Source: FEN-1322 sp041663425 (lineage in GTDB: Bacteria; Omnitrophota; Gorgyraeia; 2-01-FULL-45-10). Taken from it: a stretch of DNA of 40,427 nucleotides. The notes beneath the pieces are model-generated. The model ran no database searches and was not told the DNA's origin. It saw only the letters and a program-made list of their open reading frames with translations. Of the stretch, positions 1-6,947 are shown piece by piece. The stretch lies in the NCBI GenBank assembly GCA_041663425.1, contig JBAYMS010000012.1:1-40427 (forward strand), given 5' to 3'. The position numbers were made by a program, and so were the translations under genes. Position 1 is the first letter of the stretch; each line of letters opens with the position of its first letter.

Positions 1-221
1 GTCACATAACCCGGCGGTTTGTGAAATAAAATATATTTCTTTTTAACTTTAGGTAGCGGCTTACCATTAACAAAAATATCCTTAGTGCCGTTTACCATCA
101 TCCCCGGATCAAGAATCGTCCTGCCCTTCGCCTTAACCTTTCCCGCCATAACCAGATCTAGGGCCTGTTTCCTTGAACAGAGCCCTGACTTGGATATTGT
201 GCGTATAATATTGTGAGGCAA
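1..221 (-). CDS. rRNA pseudouridine synthase (RsuA/RluB family), N-terminal part, cut by window edge
   Basis: The frame read leftward from a TTG at 219-221 gives a protein starting (M)PHNIIRTISKSGLCSRKQALDLV, then VKAKGRTILDPGMMVNGTKDIFVNG and KKYILFHKPPGYVT. This is the S4 RNA-binding fold (about residues 3-50) and the KPxGYVT segment that opens the catalytic domain of RsuA/RluB-type 16S/23S rRNA pseudouridine synthases. The catalytic Asp and C-terminus lie outside the window. TTG was chosen because AGGA sits 7 bases upstream; the nearer ATG is out of frame. The gene lies 47 bases downstream of a promoter/micro-ORF/terminator unit (269-348) that may attenuate it. The family call is firm; the subfamily (RluB, RluE, RluF or RsuA) cannot be decided from the fragment. 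Confidence 0.88.
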   Translation of the reverse strand, partial: MPHNIIRTISKSGLCSRKQALDLVMAGKVKAKGRTILDPGMMVNGTKDIFVNGKPLPKVKKKYILFHKPPGYV

Positions 222-268
222 TTTGCATCCTGCTTGTTTTTTTAAACAATTTTTTAATTTTATATAAT

Positions 269-301
269 AAAAAAAACGCCGGGACAATTTCTCGCCCGGC
301 G
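269..301 (-). terminator. Intrinsic terminator ending micro-ORF unit 1
   Basis: On the minus strand CGCCGGG (301-295) pairs with CCCGGCG (283-277), followed by eight U (276-269). The loop can add CGA-GAAA-UUG with one bulged U, giving a GNRA-type tetraloop. It sits 4 bases after the stop of the 8-codon ORF and 47 bases before the TTG of the pseudouridine synthase gene. Copy 2 at 16448-16479 has the same shape. Confidence 0.85.
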
Positions 302-305
302 AAAG

Positions 306-332
306 TTAATATTTTTCAGTCGTGACTTGCAT
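306..332 (-). CDS. Putative leaderless 8-codon micro-ORF, copy 1 (MQVTTEKY)
   Basis: ATG at 330-332 opens eight codons encoding MQVTTEKY and ends with TAA at 306-308. There is no Shine-Dalgarno sequence. The ATG starts exactly 7 bases after an extended -10 (TGATATAAT, 340-348), so the transcript should begin at the ATG. A near-identical unit at 16484-16510 encodes MQVTTRKY. Of five differences between the ORFs, three are silent third-position changes (Val, Thr, Tyr codons) and two fall in the single Glu/Arg codon. The terminator begins 4-5 bases after the stop, so a ribosome at the stop codon would cover its 5' arm. Coding is inferred from this comparison of two copies only. The alternative is a non-coding small RNA of about 64 nt. 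Confidence 0.45.
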   Translation of the reverse strand: MQVTTEKY

Positions 333-339
333 AATATGC

Positions 340-348
340 ATTATATCA
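340..348 (-). promoter_or_regulatory. Extended -10 promoter of micro-ORF unit 1
   Basis: The minus strand reads TGATATAAT. No convincing -35 is found 17 bases upstream, as is usual for extended -10 promoters. Its -10 is 7 bases from the micro-ORF ATG, and it lies just after the chagasin-like gene stop. Confidence 0.65.
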
Positions 349-371
349 CCCGCCCATAACAATACAGATAG

Positions 372-728
372 TTATGCAGCTATATCTATTACATACTTTA
401 TTTCATTAACCGGGGGAACGCCTTTTTCCCACGGCCGTATATATTTGAAACTTATCTGAGCTTTACCTGTCTGAATAGCTTTAAAAGTCCAAACTGATCT
501 GCCGCCTGATCCGGTAAGACCTGTCTTATAAGGCCTATACTCGGAACTGACAAGTTTGATCAGCTTATCATTTATTGGCTGCGCAAGCTGCCATTCATAT
601 CCCGTTGTAGCGTTCGCCTCCAGCGTGATCACAAATTCTTTACCGACATATGCTTTAATCGTGTTTGTTTCAGTAAAAGCACATGAAGAAATAGTCAGCA
701 GCATAACCAGAATGATCGCTCTGAACAT
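372..728 (-). CDS. Chagasin-family (I42) cysteine-protease inhibitor, predicted lipoprotein
   Basis: The 118-residue protein opens with a lipoprotein signal (MFRAIILVMLLTISSC, lipobox ISS-C, Cys16). The mature part carries the three loops of chagasin/I42 inhibitors: NATTGYEW (about 39-46), GSGGRSVWTFKA (about 73-84) and RPWE (about 98-101). In the known family these loops block papain-type cysteine proteases. Membrane anchoring suggests it protects the envelope against host or self proteases; that is inference. It is the last gene of a run with the malic enzyme (929-2296) and the 49-residue membrane protein (738-887), whose stop is 9 bases upstream. Its own ribosome site is weak (AGACGA), so translation may depend on the upstream gene. 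Confidence 0.85.
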   Translation of the reverse strand: MFRAIILVMLLTISSCAFTETNTIKAYVGKEFVITLEANATTGYEWQLAQPINDKLIKLVSSEYRPYKTGLTGSGGRSVWTFKAIQTGKAQISFKYIRPWEKGVPPVNEIKYVIDIAA

Positions 729-737
729 TCGTCTAAT

Positions 738-887
738 CTATTTGAGCAGTAATAGTATGATAGATACTACGAACATTGTCGTTAAGCCGTAGAGGGACCA
801 TTTTATCCTGGCCATCTGCTTATCGGCATTTGCGGTCCATTCACGCATTTCCTTTAATACATGCAATATGTGCTCTTCCTGGCTCAT
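738..887 (-). CDS. Small single-span membrane protein (49 aa)
   Basis: ATG at 885-887 follows a perfect GGAGG seven bases upstream. The product starts MSQEEHILHVLKEMREWTANAD, an amphipathic acidic/basic N-terminal helix, followed by one membrane span (about residues 31-48, SLYGLTTMFVVSIILLLLK). It sits between the malic enzyme stop (929) and the chagasin-like lipoprotein start (728) and is probably co-transcribed with both. No family is recognised. The layout of a soluble helix followed by a C-terminal anchor resembles small regulatory or assembly subunits. The strong ribosome site and operon position support a real gene. Confidence 0.7.
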   Translation of the reverse strand: MSQEEHILHVLKEMREWTANADKQMARIKWSLYGLTTMFVVSIILLLLK

Positions 888-928
888 GCTGACCTCCACT
901 TTGATATTACATTTAGAACAGCTATCTT

Positions 929-2296
929 CTATGCACCGCTCTTCTTCGCGGCCTCAAGAACTGCATGCGCTACTTTCTTATGCACGAGCATATTCATAAA
1001 GTTCGGGACTATTTCATTCTTTCCGCCAAGCGCTGCGAGCGTCTCAGCCGCAGCCACCTTCATTTCATAATTTATTCTATGGGCCCGGGAATCAAGAGCG
1101 CCGCGGATTATCCCAGGGAACGCAAGGGCATTATTGATCGTCCTTCCGTCCAGAGCGACTGAAGCACCGGCTTCCAGAGCATCTTTGGGCCATATTTCCG
1201 GAACAGGATTAGCCAGAGCAAATATTATAGGATTCTTATTCATGGACAATACCATTTCTCTGGTAACAAGCCCGGGGCCTGACAACCCTATAAAGATATC
1301 CTTACCCTTAATAATGTCTCTAAGAGAGCCTTTTTCTTTACGTTTATTTGTGATCATGGCGATCTTATTCTTATATGGGTTCATATTGCCATGCCGGCCT
1401 TTATATATAGCGCCTTCCCTGTCGCACAGTATGACATCTTTAAATCCATACCTTAAAAGCATCTGAGCAGCGGTGATACCTGCAGCGCCGGAACCGTTTA
1501 TAACCACTCTGGCGTCTGTTTTCTTTTTTCCGGCAATCTTAAGTGACTTTATAAGGCCGGCCAATATTACCGTTGCGGTGCCGTGCTGATCGTCATGGAA
1601 AACGGGCATATCAAGTTTTTCCTGAAGTCGTTCCTCAACCTCAAAACAAAGCGGCGCGCCTATATCTTCCAGCATTATAAGGCCGAAGGTCTTTGCAAAA
1701 CCCGAAATAGTATCGACCAGGCGGTCGGCTTCGGGACTATCAACCAATATAGGAACACAGCTTACATCAGCCATCTTGTTCAATATAAGCGATTTTCCTT
1801 CCATTACAGGCATGGCCGCCAGCACTCCTATATTACCCAGGCCCAGAACTGCTGAACCGTTGGTAACAATGCAGACGGTATTTCCTATGGATGTATACTC
1901 TCTTGCCGCCTCAGGATGCTGCACTATATAGTTGCAGACTCTGGCGACTCCAGGCGTATAGATCATGCGCAGGTCTCCGAGAGTTTCAACCTTAACACGC
2001 GGCCTTATCTCTATCTTGCCGCCCTTATGTATATTTAGAACTTCATCCTGTACGCTTAAAACTTTATACGGTTTAAATTTTTTAAGAGCAGAAAGGGCTG
2101 TTTGAAAATGCTCTTCGTCGTCAAAGAACATTACCATATCGCGGACAATATAATTAGACGTCACCTGCAGTTTTGTAACGTCATCTATGTTAACGCCCTG
2201 CTCTCCAAGCATCATTGTAATAACACCCAGAGCTCCGGGGACATCAGGTATTCGTATACGGATCTTTTTTATAATTTTATGCGCATTCTTTTCCAT
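929..2296 (-). CDS. Malic enzyme (NAD(P)-dependent) with N-terminal ACT domain
   Basis: This 455-residue protein oxidatively decarboxylates malate to pyruvate in the cytoplasm, feeding reducing power and C3 units. Residues about 12-90 form an ACT domain (IRIRIPDVPGALGVITMMLGEQGVNIDDV). The catalytic malic domain follows, with MIYTPGVARVC, VTNGSAVLGLGNIG and the metal-binding loop FHDDQHGTA. The Rossmann domain has INGSGAAGITAA. The architecture is that of bacterial short malic enzymes fused to ACT, where the ACT part is expected to bind an amino acid or other effector; the ligand is unknown. It lies 23 bases after the ABC-F gene and heads the run to 738-887 and 372-728. A TATAAT lies 3 bases before the ATG, too close for a normal leader. 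Confidence 0.93.
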   Translation of the reverse strand: MEKNAHKIIKKIRIRIPDVPGALGVITMMLGEQGVNIDDVTKLQVTSNYIVRDMVMFFDDEEHFQTALSALKKFKPYKVLSVQDEVLNIHKGGKIEIRPRVKVETLGDLRMIYTPGVARVCNYIVQHPEAAREYTSIGNTVCIVTNGSAVLGLGNIGVLAAMPVMEGKSLILNKMADVSCVPILVDSPEADRLVDTISGFAKTFGLIMLEDIGAPLCFEVEERLQEKLDMPVFHDDQHGTATVILAGLIKSLKIAGKKKTDARVVINGSGAAGITAAQMLLRYGFKDVILCDREGAIYKGRHGNMNPYKNKIAMITNKRKEKGSLRDIIKGKDIFIGLSGPGLVTREMVLSMNKNPIIFALANPVPEIWPKDALEAGASVALDGRTINNALAFPGIIRGALDSRAHRINYEMKVAAAETLAALGGKNEIVPNFMNMLVHKKVAHAVLEAAKKSGA

Positions 2297-2319
2297 CGCA
2301 TTATAACATCCTTTCTTTC

Positions 2320-4257
2320 TTATTCGTCGTTAAATTTCCGCTTTTCAGCGTCGTACTCTTTCATAACCACATCAAGCTGAGTATAACAGGAATCTATTTT
2401 TTCTGCCAGCTCTTTGAGTTCTCTCGAAAGCTCGCTTCTGCGGATGGCGCCGACCCCGCCTTTTGCGAGATCTCTGTTAATATCTGCCATCCTATCCTCA
2501 GAAGAGGTTATTTCATCCTCCAGGCTTTTGATCTTAGCCTCCAGCGGCTTCAAGACCTTTGCTTTCAGCGCGTTAAGTTCTGCACGCGCTTTTCTCGACA
2601 TTTTACTATTATACCCCTTTGGCATCCGCGGTTCACCATTTTTAGGAGAGGCTTCGCCTGATAGCAGCGGTGCAACTTCCGGCACTATAGACTTTTCGAG
2701 TATAGCCTGTGTAACATGAGCGGCAGCATCCGGAATGTCATGCGGCTCCACGACAGGCTTTGACTCGCCGTCTTCTTCCCATCCAACGCTCTCCAGAAAC
2801 TCCTTATAATTACCCGGATATAAAAAAGCTCTGTCGTTCTTAAAAACGATCAGTTTTGTAGCTACTTCGTTTAAAAAATGCTCATCGTGAGCTACTACCA
2901 GCGCTGCTCCTTCGAAATCCCGGACGGCGTCCATCATCGCCTGGCAGGATTCAATATCAAGGTGGTGCGTCGGTTCATCGAGAAAAAGGACATTAGAAGG
3001 AGCTACCAGGAGTTTTCCCAGAAGCAGCCTGCTCCGCTCACCTCCGGAGAGAACTTTAACCTTCTTCTCGGCGTCATCCCCTGAAAACATCATAGCGCCG
3101 CATATACCACGCACGCGCCCTTTTTCAATAAAGGCTACACCGCGCGCTATTTCTTCTTCGACTGTAAACTCATCGTTAAGATCCGCGGTATTAGCCTGCT
3201 CATAATAAGCCGGCATGGCAGAAGTATTCGTCTTGACGCTGCCAGCTACCGGCTTAAGTCTGCCTGAAAGCAGTTTTAATAACGTTGTCTTTCCTTTCCC
3301 ATTCTTACCTATGATACATATCTTGTCGTTCCTGTTCACGGTAAAATTCAGGCCGCTTATAAGATACGGTTCCTTACCGCTGTATGAAAATGTCAGATCG
3401 TTCACATCCATTATCTGTTGGGCGCGGAACGGCTCATAATTAAAAGAGAATGACAGCGTCCTTATCTCCTCGAGCTTATCCAATTTTTCCATCTTCTCAA
3501 GTTTTTTAATATTCGACTGGACAGCTTTGGCGTGGCTGGCCTTAGCGCGGAAAGTATTCACATACTCCATGATCTGCTTACGCTTCTTTTCATCCTCCAG
3601 CCGCCTTTTCTCGTGGATTTCTTCGTCTTTATGAAGCTGGGCGTAATATTTCCCGGTAGTCCCTTTGATCTTTCTAACCTTACCGCGATGAATACCTATG
3701 ATATGCGTTGTAACGCTGTCGACCAAATCCCTGTCGTGGCTTATAACGATGAGCTCGCCTTTCCATGACCTCAGGAATTTCTCAAGCCACCTGATCGAAA
3801 CTATATCGAGGAAGTTTGTAGGTTCGTCAAGGAGAAGCATATTAGGTTCAGATACAAGGACTTTGGCCAGGGCGATACGCATCTGAAACCCTCCGGAAAA
3901 CTCTGAAGGGCTGCGCTTAAAATCGTTTTCACTGAAACCAAGACCTGAGAGGACTTTCTCTACCTTCCATTCCGCGCCGATATCTTCCGGGCCCAGCCCC
4001 TGGCAGCCTTCCTCAAGGACCGTAGGCTTAGTAAAATTCATATGCTGTCCAAGGTAGCCTATGGTGTAATTTTTAGGCTTAAATATCTTGCCCTCGTCGG
4101 GCTCTTCCTGCCCGGTAATTATCCTGAACAAGGTCGTCTTGCCGTGGCCATTCCGCCCCACCAACCCGACTTTTTCGCCTGCAAGGACATCAAAACTCAC
4201 GTCCTCGAAAAGCACCCTGGTAGCATAATGCTTGGATAGATTTTTTATCGATATCAT
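2320..4257 (-). CDS. ABC-F family ATPase (Uup/EttA-like ribosome-associated)
   Basis: The 645-residue protein has two ABC ATPase domains in one chain and no membrane span, as in ABC-F translation factors that act at the ribosomal E site. Domain 1 has Walker A GRNGHGKTT (34-42), signature SGGFQMR and LLLDEPTNFLD. Domain 2 has GKNGKGKTTLL, LSGGERSR and LFLDEPTHHLD. The charged interdomain linker around residues 210-260 (DEEIHEKRRLEDEKKRKQ) is the P-site tRNA interaction motif region. A C-terminal coiled coil of about 80 residues (MSKKARAELNALKAKVLKPLEAK) resembles the Uup arm. The exact subgroup (Uup, YheS or YfmR) is not resolved. It stands 22 bases after the TrmH-type gene. Confidence 0.93.
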   Translation of the reverse strand: MISIKNLSKHYATRVLFEDVSFDVLAGEKVGLVGRNGHGKTTLFRIITGQEEPDEGKIFKPKNYTIGYLGQHMNFTKPTVLEEGCQGLGPEDIGAEWKVEKVLSGLGFSENDFKRSPSEFSGGFQMRIALAKVLVSEPNMLLLDEPTNFLDIVSIRWLEKFLRSWKGELIVISHDRDLVDSVTTHIIGIHRGKVRKIKGTTGKYYAQLHKDEEIHEKRRLEDEKKRKQIMEYVNTFRAKASHAKAVQSNIKKLEKMEKLDKLEEIRTLSFSFNYEPFRAQQIMDVNDLTFSYSGKEPYLISGLNFTVNRNDKICIIGKNGKGKTTLLKLLSGRLKPVAGSVKTNTSAMPAYYEQANTADLNDEFTVEEEIARGVAFIEKGRVRGICGAMMFSGDDAEKKVKVLSGGERSRLLLGKLLVAPSNVLFLDEPTHHLDIESCQAMMDAVRDFEGAALVVAHDEHFLNEVATKLIVFKNDRAFLYPGNYKEFLESVGWEEDGESKPVVEPHDIPDAAAHVTQAILEKSIVPEVAPLLSGEASPKNGEPRMPKGYNSKMSRKARAELNALKAKVLKPLEAKIKSLEDEITSSEDRMADINRDLAKGGVGAIRRSELSRELKELAEKIDSCYTQLDVVMKEYDAEKRKFNDE

Positions 4258-4279
4258 ATGTTTATATTATTTTACCATT

Positions 4280-5113
4280 TTATTTGCGCTTGCGATAGCG
4301 GGATGCTTCATAGAGGCATACTGCGCTGGCACTGGCGACATTTAAGGAATCTACGGACTTTGAGATAGGTATGCGGACTGCGGCATCTGCAATATTTAAT
4401 ATCCTGCGCGATACACCCTTATCTTCATTACCGAAAACAAAACAGATATTACCCTCAAGGTTAGCTTTCGCTATATCTCCGGCACCTTTACCGGGAGTAG
4501 CAGCTATTATACGTATATCGTATTTCTTTTTAAAACGCATGAGACTTAACGCCAGATCATTTTCATAACAGACCGGCAGCTTGAAGATCGTCCCCATAGA
4601 TACGCGGACTGCTTTTCTGTAATACGGATCATAGGTAGCATTATCTGCTATCAGTGCCTGGACACCGAAAGCAGCAGCATTGCGCGTTATCAGGCCTACG
4701 TTTTGAGGGTCATTTATGGCATTGAGCGCTACGAGAAATAAAGGCCGTTCCATTTTTTTAAGCACTTCGGATGCTGTAAGTTTTTCAGGACAATAGCCGA
4801 TCGCCATAATTCCTTTATGAAAACGAAACCCTATTATCTTTTCTATCAATTCGTTATCCGCAACGTAAACAGAAATTCCTCTTTTCGATGCCGCCTTAAG
4901 AATAGTCCCATATCTTGAAACAGTGCCTGCGGATGTAAGGAACGACGCTATTTTGCATCCGCTGCCGATGAGGCTCCTGACTACCTTCTCCCCCTCAGCT
5001 ACAAAAATACCATCCCTTTCCAACTGCTTACCTTTAAGAGAACTGTAGGGGGCAAGGCGAATATCGTCAGGTCCTTTTATATCTATAAAATTTAATTTAG
5101 TATTAGCGTCCAC
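4280..5113 (-). CDS. TrmH/SpoU-family RNA 2'-O-methyltransferase
   Basis: The 277-residue SPOUT methyltransferase uses S-adenosylmethionine to methylate a ribose in rRNA or tRNA. An N-terminal substrate-binding domain (about 10-105: YSSLKGKQLERDGIFVAEGEKVVRSLI) precedes the knotted domain. Motif 1 is NDPQNVGLITRNAAAFG, motif 2 FVFGNEDKGVSRRIL, and motif 3 IPISKSVDSLNVASASAVCLYEASR. The start is a GTG (5111-5113); AAGGAA lies about 12 bases upstream. An extended -10 promoter (5141-5149) lies 27 bases upstream. The RNA target cannot be read from sequence; RlmB-like and TsnR-like enzymes share this domain layout. Confidence 0.92.
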   Translation of the reverse strand: MDANTKLNFIDIKGPDDIRLAPYSSLKGKQLERDGIFVAEGEKVVRSLIGSGCKIASFLTSAGTVSRYGTILKAASKRGISVYVADNELIEKIIGFRFHKGIMAIGYCPEKLTASEVLKKMERPLFLVALNAINDPQNVGLITRNAAAFGVQALIADNATYDPYYRKAVRVSMGTIFKLPVCYENDLALSLMRFKKKYDIRIIAATPGKGAGDIAKANLEGNICFVFGNEDKGVSRRILNIADAAVRIPISKSVDSLNVASASAVCLYEASRYRKRK

Positions 5114-5140
5114 TGTATGGCGATTCCTTTGGTTTTATAT

Positions 5141-5149
5141 ATTATATCA
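5141..5149 (-). promoter_or_regulatory. Extended -10 promoter for the TrmH-family gene
   Basis: The minus strand reads TGATATAAT directly after the T-rich tail of the tRNA-Ser terminator. It places the start of transcription about 20 bases before the GTG at 5113. It would also serve the downstream ABC-F and malic enzyme genes. Confidence 0.6.
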
Positions 5150-5185
5150 AAAAGAAAGCCTTCCCGCTGAAATATAGGAAGGCTT
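5148..5185 (-). terminator. Terminator after tRNA-Ser(GGA)
   Basis: AAGCCTTCC (5185-5177) pairs with GGAAGGCTT (5164-5156), nine base pairs, followed by TTCTTTTT on the minus strand. It ends the GH5/tRNA-Ser transcript. Confidence 0.8.
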
Positions 5186-5201
5186 GTGTTATTCATAAAA
5201 C

Positions 5202-5291
5202 TGGCGGAGAGGGAGAGATTTGAACTCTCGGTACCTTTCGGTACACACGCTTTCCAAGCGTGCGCCATAAACCGGACTAGGCGACCTCTCC
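5202..5291 (-). tRNA. tRNA-Ser(GGA)
   Basis: The 90-base class II tRNA has acceptor GGAGAGG/CCTCTCC, discriminator G and an encoded CCA (5204-5202). The anticodon stem is CACGC/GCGTG with loop TTGGAAA (anticodon GGA). A long variable arm (GTACCGAAAGGTAC) and a T arm with GTTCAAATC are present. Its 5' end is 7 bases after the GH5 stop codon, so it is probably processed from the GH5 transcript. Confidence 0.97.
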
Positions 5292-5298
5292 GCGCAAA

Positions 5299-6528
5299 TT
5301 ACTTCTTTTCGGCGAAACCTTTTCGTAATACATTACACAATTTTTCGTTCAAAGTAAAGTTTTCTGTGCGCCAGGAAAAAGCCATCCTCCCTTTTTCCTT
5401 CGGCCATAACGCACTATAAGTCTCCCACCCATACACAGGACCCTGACGGTTTATCCATGGCGGATTATCCAGATACCTGTAAACTCCGTCGGGAAAAGCA
5501 TAATTCGCAACTGTCTTATAAGTCCAATAAGTCCAGCTTATATCATTGTCTTTAAATACGCTGAGCATATCACTGACCCATTGTATCTCACCAAAATGTC
5601 CGTCCCGCGCATTCACGCCGAACTCACCCATATACAAAGGCACCTTATTGTATTCGGCGAACATGCGATAGGGTTTGGCTAAAAGTTCAAAGCGTTCTTT
5701 ATTCCACGTTACACTGTAAACTTTCCCGGGATAATATAATCCTATCTTAAAATTGTGCGTAAAATCAAACGGTGCGTAAGTATGAATGCTGTAAACCGTA
5801 TTCTTATCTTCAGGTTTACCTAAAAACGCAAGCCGCTGCGCCCAGAAATTGCCTTCTAAGAATATTATATGTTTCTTATCTGCGTCGCGTATCTCTTTTG
5901 TAACTTTAGCATAAAGATTTTTGAGGGTCTGTTCGCCTAAAAAAGGAAGGACGGGTTCATTTAGCACATCATAGCCTGCTACGGCAGGGGAATCCTTATA
6001 CTGCTCCGCTAAAAAATGCCACAGCCTTAAATATCTGTCTATATTGAAATCGTTGGAAAAAAGTTCCGCATGGCCGTAAGAATCAGAATGCCAGCCGCCA
6101 TTCTGGCAGCCGGGCGCGGCATGCATATCCAATATACAGTAAAGTCCGTGCTTCTCACACCAATCTACCGCCCTATTCAGATAGCTTAAGCCTTCTTCGT
6201 TTAAACTGAATGGCCGGTCTTCAAATTCTATTAACCTGTAATTAAATGGTATGCGCACACAGTTCGCACCCCAGCTCTTTATGATCTCTATATCCTCTTC
6301 GCGTATAAATGTATCGCGGAAAGTCCTGGTAAAATCATTCAGCGCATCAGCTCCGAGCGCTTTCGCGAACGACTCCCTGAAAGCACGCTCCGGTATATTG
6401 CGGCCGAAGAGCATATAGCCTTCCATCATAAGCCAGCCGCCGAGATTTACCCCGCGAAGCCTTACGCTCTTGCCGGCATCGTCAACTATACCGCAATTAT
6501 GAGTTTTTAGAAACGGCAGATTCGCCAT
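5299..6528 (-). CDS. Glycoside hydrolase family 5 (cellulase-like), cytoplasmic
   Basis: The 409-residue protein is a retaining (beta/alpha)8 hydrolase. GH5 marks are the N-terminal substrate loop LRGVNLGGWLMMEGYM, WGANCVRIPFNY, the strand-3 segment LDMHAAPGCQNG, the acid/base Glu in YDVLNEPV (about 190) and the nucleophile Glu in YMGEFGV (about 313). There is no signal peptide, so the likely substrate is an imported or internal beta-glucoside or beta-glucan rather than external cellulose. The first 32 bases overlap the upstream receiver gene (6497-6922), which ties its expression to the two-component genes. The ATG is kept because the conserved family start (LPFLKTHNCGIVDDAG) begins right after it. 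The sugar specificity is not determined. Confidence 0.92.
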   Translation of the reverse strand: MANLPFLKTHNCGIVDDAGKSVRLRGVNLGGWLMMEGYMLFGRNIPERAFRESFAKALGADALNDFTRTFRDTFIREEDIEIIKSWGANCVRIPFNYRLIEFEDRPFSLNEEGLSYLNRAVDWCEKHGLYCILDMHAAPGCQNGGWHSDSYGHAELFSNDFNIDRYLRLWHFLAEQYKDSPAVAGYDVLNEPVLPFLGEQTLKNLYAKVTKEIRDADKKHIIFLEGNFWAQRLAFLGKPEDKNTVYSIHTYAPFDFTHNFKIGLYYPGKVYSVTWNKERFELLAKPYRMFAEYNKVPLYMGEFGVNARDGHFGEIQWVSDMLSVFKDNDISWTYWTYKTVANYAFPDGVYRYLDNPPWINRQGPVYGWETYSALWPKEKGRMAFSWRTENFTLNEKLCNVLRKGFAEKK

Positions 6529-6922
6529 TGATATCTTTTGGTTCTGCAGCCATTTTCAGTAAATCTTTTATGGTTGCCATAAGCACCACCGGCTCAAAGG
6601 GCTTGGTTATATATGAATCAGCCCCTACCTCTTCGCTCATTTTTATATCTGCATCCTGTGCCCGAGCGGTAAACATGATTATAGGGATATGTTTATATCT
6701 AGCGTCAGATTTCAGCAACCCGCAGACTTTGTACCCATTTACCTTCGGAAGCATTAGATCCAAAACGATCAGGTCGGGATGTTCACTTTCTACTTTATCC
6801 AATGCAGCTTGTCCATCGCCAGCCTCGATCACATGGTAGCCTTCCAGCTCCAGTCTGAATGATACCGCTTTTACTAAATCCTCTTCATCGTCAACCAATA
6901 ATATACGTTTCTTCTCCATCAC
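6497..6922 (-). CDS. Single-domain response regulator (receiver)
   Basis: The 141-residue CheY-like receiver has the acidic pocket DDEED (11-15), phospho-acceptor Asp in LIVLDLMLPKVNGYK (about 55), Thr in MFTARA and Lys in YITKPFEP. There is no DNA-binding output domain; the tail after about 125 (AAEPKDINGESAVSKNS) is short and polar. It follows the sensor kinase (6948-8888) by 25 bases and overlaps the GH5 start. A second receiver (8891-9253) precedes the kinase, so this may be a phosphorelay or two parallel outputs. The partner is inferred from position only. Confidence 0.93.
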   Translation of the reverse strand: MMEKKRILLVDDEEDLVKAVSFRLELEGYHVIEAGDGQAALDKVESEHPDLIVLDLMLPKVNGYKVCGLLKSDARYKHIPIIMFTARAQDADIKMSEEVGADSYITKPFEPVVLMATIKDLLKMAAEPKDINGESAVSKNS

Positions 6923-6947
6923 TGATGCCCCTTTCCTTATTTTATAT

